IMG/VR virus record: IMGVR_UViG_3300044912_000063
Location: 1-30,843 of that record
Direction: 5' to 3' (one strand)
DNA from: a virus
DNA length: 30,843 nucleotides
The notes below the pieces were generated by a model that was not told the DNA's origin, searched no databases, and saw nothing but the letters and a program-made list of their open reading frames with translations. Below are positions 28,577-30,843 of this stretch, piece by piece; position 1 is the stretch's first letter, and each line of letters opens with the position of its first letter. The position numbers and the translations under genes were made by a program.

Positions 28577-28750
28577 ATGGTCGCTTGTTTAGAGTTTATT
28601 AAGTTGAACATAAAGACCGACGGCGAGAGTGGAAAAATGGCTAACGGAAAGCGTAAGTTGAAATTGTGGAAGCACTACGCGTGGAAAGTTACTCGCATTT
28701 CGTTAAATCTTGCGTTCTGGATATTTATCTTTTATAACATCTTCTTCTAA
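28577..28750 (+). CDS. Small protein with a C-terminal membrane helix (57 aa)
   Basis: 57 residues from the ATG at 28577, 10 bases after the hub stop; an in-frame ATG at 28532 would add 15 residues but overlap the hub gene by 35 bases. A basic middle (KMANGKRKLKLWKHYAWKVT) is followed by one hydrophobic segment (ISLNLAFWIFIFYNIFF). It is coupled to the tape measure gene by TAATG. It may be a membrane-active peptide or tail assembly factor. No family recognised. Confidence 0.5.
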   Translation: MVACLEFIKLNIKTDGESGKMANGKRKLKLWKHYAWKVTRISLNLAFWIFIFYNIFF

Positions 28751-30765
28751 TGGCAAACACGATAGATTTTAATGTAGGCACGAACGCGACGCAAGTTCTT
28801 AATCAGACGGCTGACGCGGCAGAAAATGCAGCGAAAGGTTTTACCTCTGCGAAAGCGGAACTTCGTGCGCTGAATCAGCAATTGTTGACAATGGATTCTT
28901 CAAGTGAAGAGTTCAAGAAAGCATCCGCTCGTGCTGCTGAATTGAAAGACAACATAAGCGACCTTTCCGCAGAGATTAACGCAAACGCAGGTAATGCTTT
29001 TGAAGGTCTTTCGAATAACATTGGTTTGTTTGGTTCGCGTCTTATGGACTTGGACTTGAAAGGTGCAGGACAAGCGTTAACAGCAATGGGTGGCGCAGTT
29101 GGTCGAATAAATTTTAAGACTGTAAAAGATGAATTAGGCGGTCTTGCAAAAGGATTAAAAGATTTAGGAACTGCTGTTCTTACTAATCCTTTCTTTTTAA
29201 CTGTTGGTGTTTTAGCCGCCATTGCTTACAACTACAAAGACATTGCAAAGTGGGCAAGTCAAACATCTATTGAGCAACAAAACCTGGCTAAAGTTACAGA
29301 CGACCTAAACAAAGCAACAGAACAGGAACTTCTAAAAGGGGCGCAAAAAATAACACAAGTTGAAATTTTAACCGATAGAGTTAAAGACAACAACTTAACC
29401 GAGAAAGAAAGACAACAAGCATTAAAAGATTTAGAGACGATGTACCCAGCGTACTTCTCAAATCTTAATGGAGATATAAACGACACCGAAGCGTTAAACG
29501 CGGCTAAAGAAAAGTTAATTACAAACATCAAAGCAGAAGCGAAAGCAAATGCTGCAAAGTCTTTACTTGAAGCGGAGTACGCAAAAAAAATAGCGTTAGA
29601 ACAAGAACTTGCGTCTAAAAAAGGAAAGTTATCTTTAGAAGAATTTAACGCTGCGGTTGAAGCGGCTAAGTTTAACCAACAAACATATTTCAAAGACGCG
29701 AATCAGAACTTATCTGATTGGTGGAATGGAACAGAGGGAGTTGGTAAGGCTGCAATTGATTTAGAAGAAAGCATTCAACGAATTGCATATCTTGAAGCAG
29801 AGGCAACATCTGCTGTTCTTGCTAACGTTCAAACGGAAGTAAAAGCAATTCACGAAAAAACAAAAGCCGCAACAAGCGCAGCGCAAACGGAAGCGGAAAA
29901 AAAAGAAGCGGAACGTCAAAAAGAACTTGAAGCAAACGCGGTTAAGGCGGCAAAAGAATTAAAACAAGAGCAAGACCTTGCAGCGCAAAAACTAAAAGTA
30001 AGACAAGATTACATTCGTGCAAATCAAAGCGCACAAGCAAACGAACTTTATGAATTAGAACTAAAGAAAGAACAAGAACTTCAAACGTGGGAAGGTGCTG
30101 AAGAAGATAAAGTTTTTATCGTTGAAAAATATCGTCTTTTAGAGTTAGAAATTGAAAAGAAATACGACGATTTAGCACTTCAACAACAAATAGAGGCGCA
30201 AGATAAAGCAAAAGCTGAGAAAGATAAAGCAGATGAAGAAGCAAAGAAAAAACAAGAGGATCAATTGGCGGCAGAACAACAAGCATTTAACGCTCGTTTG
30301 TCTATTGTTTCAAGTGGATTAGATGCTTTGGTTGCCTTAAACGACGCGTTTACAAAGAAGGGACAACAACAATCGAGAAAGCAATTTCAAATTCAAAAAG
30401 CGTTGAACCTTGCGTCTGCGGTTGTTGACACTTATGGTGGTATCAACAGAGCGTTGAACGACAAGACAATGCCTTCCACAACAGCGCGTATAATACAAGC
30501 GTCTATCGTTGGCGCAATGGGTTTGGCTAACGTGTTAAAAATTAGCAAGACGGAATACGGCAACGCTTCAACTCCTTCTGGAACAAATATGAGTTCGGCA
30601 GGTGGTGGCGAAGGAACAACAGCGCCTTCACCCGCTAACTTCGCCTTCCTTCAAAACCAACCCAACCAACAACCACCACTACAAGCATACGTCGTAAGTA
30701 CGCAAGTGAGCAGCAATTTAGAAGCACAACAACTAATCAACAACCAAGCGCGTCTTGGTGGCTAA
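28750..30765 (+). CDS. Tape measure protein
   Basis: A 671-residue, highly helical protein. An N-terminal coiled coil (TADAAENAAKGFTSAKAELR, LRALNQQLLTMDSSSEEFKK) is followed by a hydrophobic segment with LTNPFFLTVGVLAAIAYNYK (about residues 144-163), which may cross the host membrane. A long Ala-, Glu-, Lys- and Gln-rich helical region comes next (about 190-520). A second domain has IQKALNLASAVVDTYGG and ASIVGAMGLANVLKI, and the tail ends in Gly/Pro/Gln-rich sequence. The tape measure sets tail length and enters the host during injection. By the usual rule of about 0.15 nm per residue it would give a tail near 100 nm. It is the last tail gene, 12 bases before the protease across the join. 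Confidence 0.85.
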   Translation: MANTIDFNVGTNATQVLNQTADAAENAAKGFTSAKAELRALNQQLLTMDSSSEEFKKASARAAELKDNISDLSAEINANAGNAFEGLSNNIGLFGSRLMDLDLKGAGQALTAMGGAVGRINFKTVKDELGGLAKGLKDLGTAVLTNPFFLTVGVLAAIAYNYKDIAKWASQTSIEQQNLAKVTDDLNKATEQELLKGAQKITQVEILTDRVKDNNLTEKERQQALKDLETMYPAYFSNLNGDINDTEALNAAKEKLITNIKAEAKANAAKSLLEAEYAKKIALEQELASKKGKLSLEEFNAAVEAAKFNQQTYFKDANQNLSDWWNGTEGVGKAAIDLEESIQRIAYLEAEATSAVLANVQTEVKAIHEKTKAATSAAQTEAEKKEAERQKELEANAVKAAKELKQEQDLAAQKLKVRQDYIRANQSAQANELYELELKKEQELQTWEGAEEDKVFIVEKYRLLELEIEKKYDDLALQQQIEAQDKAKAEKDKADEEAKKKQEDQLAAEQQAFNARLSIVSSGLDALVALNDAFTKKGQQQSRKQFQIQKALNLASAVVDTYGGINRALNDKTMPSTTARIIQASIVGAMGLANVLKISKTEYGNASTPSGTNMSSAGGGEGTTAPSPANFAFLQNQPNQQPPLQAYVVSTQVSSNLEAQQLINNQARLGG

Positions 30766-30843
30766 AAAAATAAAACAATGAACAAAAAAATTAAAGTTAT
30801 TGAGTACGGCATCGACGACGCAGGTTTACTCGGAGTGTATGCT
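30696..30843. repeat. Right copy of terminal direct repeat
   Basis: Second copy of bases 1-148. It differs only at 30822, 30825 and 30828, which correspond to 127, 130 and 133. In the protease frame these change GCG/GCA, GGA/GGT and TTG/TTA, so the protein is the same. Unique genome length is therefore about 30,695 bp. Confidence 0.95.
30778..30843 (+). CDS. 5' end of the prohead protease gene (partial duplicate at contig end)
   Basis: First 22 codons of the XkdF-like protease, identical in protein sequence to the complete copy at 83-673 but with three synonymous base differences. Open at the right edge. It is the wrap-around of the same gene. Confidence 0.9.
   Translation, partial: MNKKIKVIEYGIDDAGLLGVYA

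Noticed and set aside
1-30843. Lysogeny genes, tRNAs, CRISPR arrays, insertion sequences
   Set aside because: No integrase, repressor, transposase, tRNA-like fold or spaced repeats could be seen in any frame or gap.

Overview
The window looks like a complete, circularly permuted or terminally redundant genome of a tailed phage with a siphovirus-type tail (tape measure, tail chaperone, no contractile sheath), about 30.7 kb unique. The host is probably a member of Bacteroidota. Start codons follow A-rich leaders with no Shine-Dalgarno sequence, the clearest promoter has the Bacteroidota -7 box TAnnTTTG, and many predicted proteins resemble those of Flavobacterium-type phages (from memory; no search was run). 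The last 148 bases repeat the first 148 with three synonymous differences. I see no integrase, repressor, tRNA or CRISPR array, so a lytic lifestyle is more likely.

The genome has two arms that diverge from about 17,128-17,244. The leftward (minus) arm runs down to about 8,621. It holds small early proteins, an SSB-like protein, a DnaA domain IV-like protein, two putative replication proteins, a C5-cytosine methyltransferase with a second long ORF nested in another frame, a PAPS-reductase-like enzyme, the large terminase, and small genes including a MazG-like one and a ribbon-helix-helix-like one.

The rightward (plus) arm begins with a VRR-NUC nuclease and a sigma-like factor. It continues through a Cys-rich protein, a 452-bp gene-free stretch that looks like a structured RNA, small conserved phage genes with a possible small terminase, a second structured intergenic region, and the tail module. 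The tail module has a chaperone with a -1 frameshift extension, a tail-terminator/fibre fusion, minor tail proteins, a baseplate/hub protein and the tape measure. Past the contig join the arm continues with the XkdF-like prohead protease, scaffold, major capsid, probable tail tube, portal, connector, endolysin and holin-like genes, a metallophosphoesterase and a coiled-coil membrane protein. The arms converge and overlap at 8,621-8,658.

Items most worth a second look: the gene-free structured region with serial pseudoknots at 18,568-19,019; the second small structured RNA at 20,333-20,504; the dual-coding methyltransferase; the T9 frameshift site in the tail chaperone; and an A11 run at the domain boundary of the portal gene.
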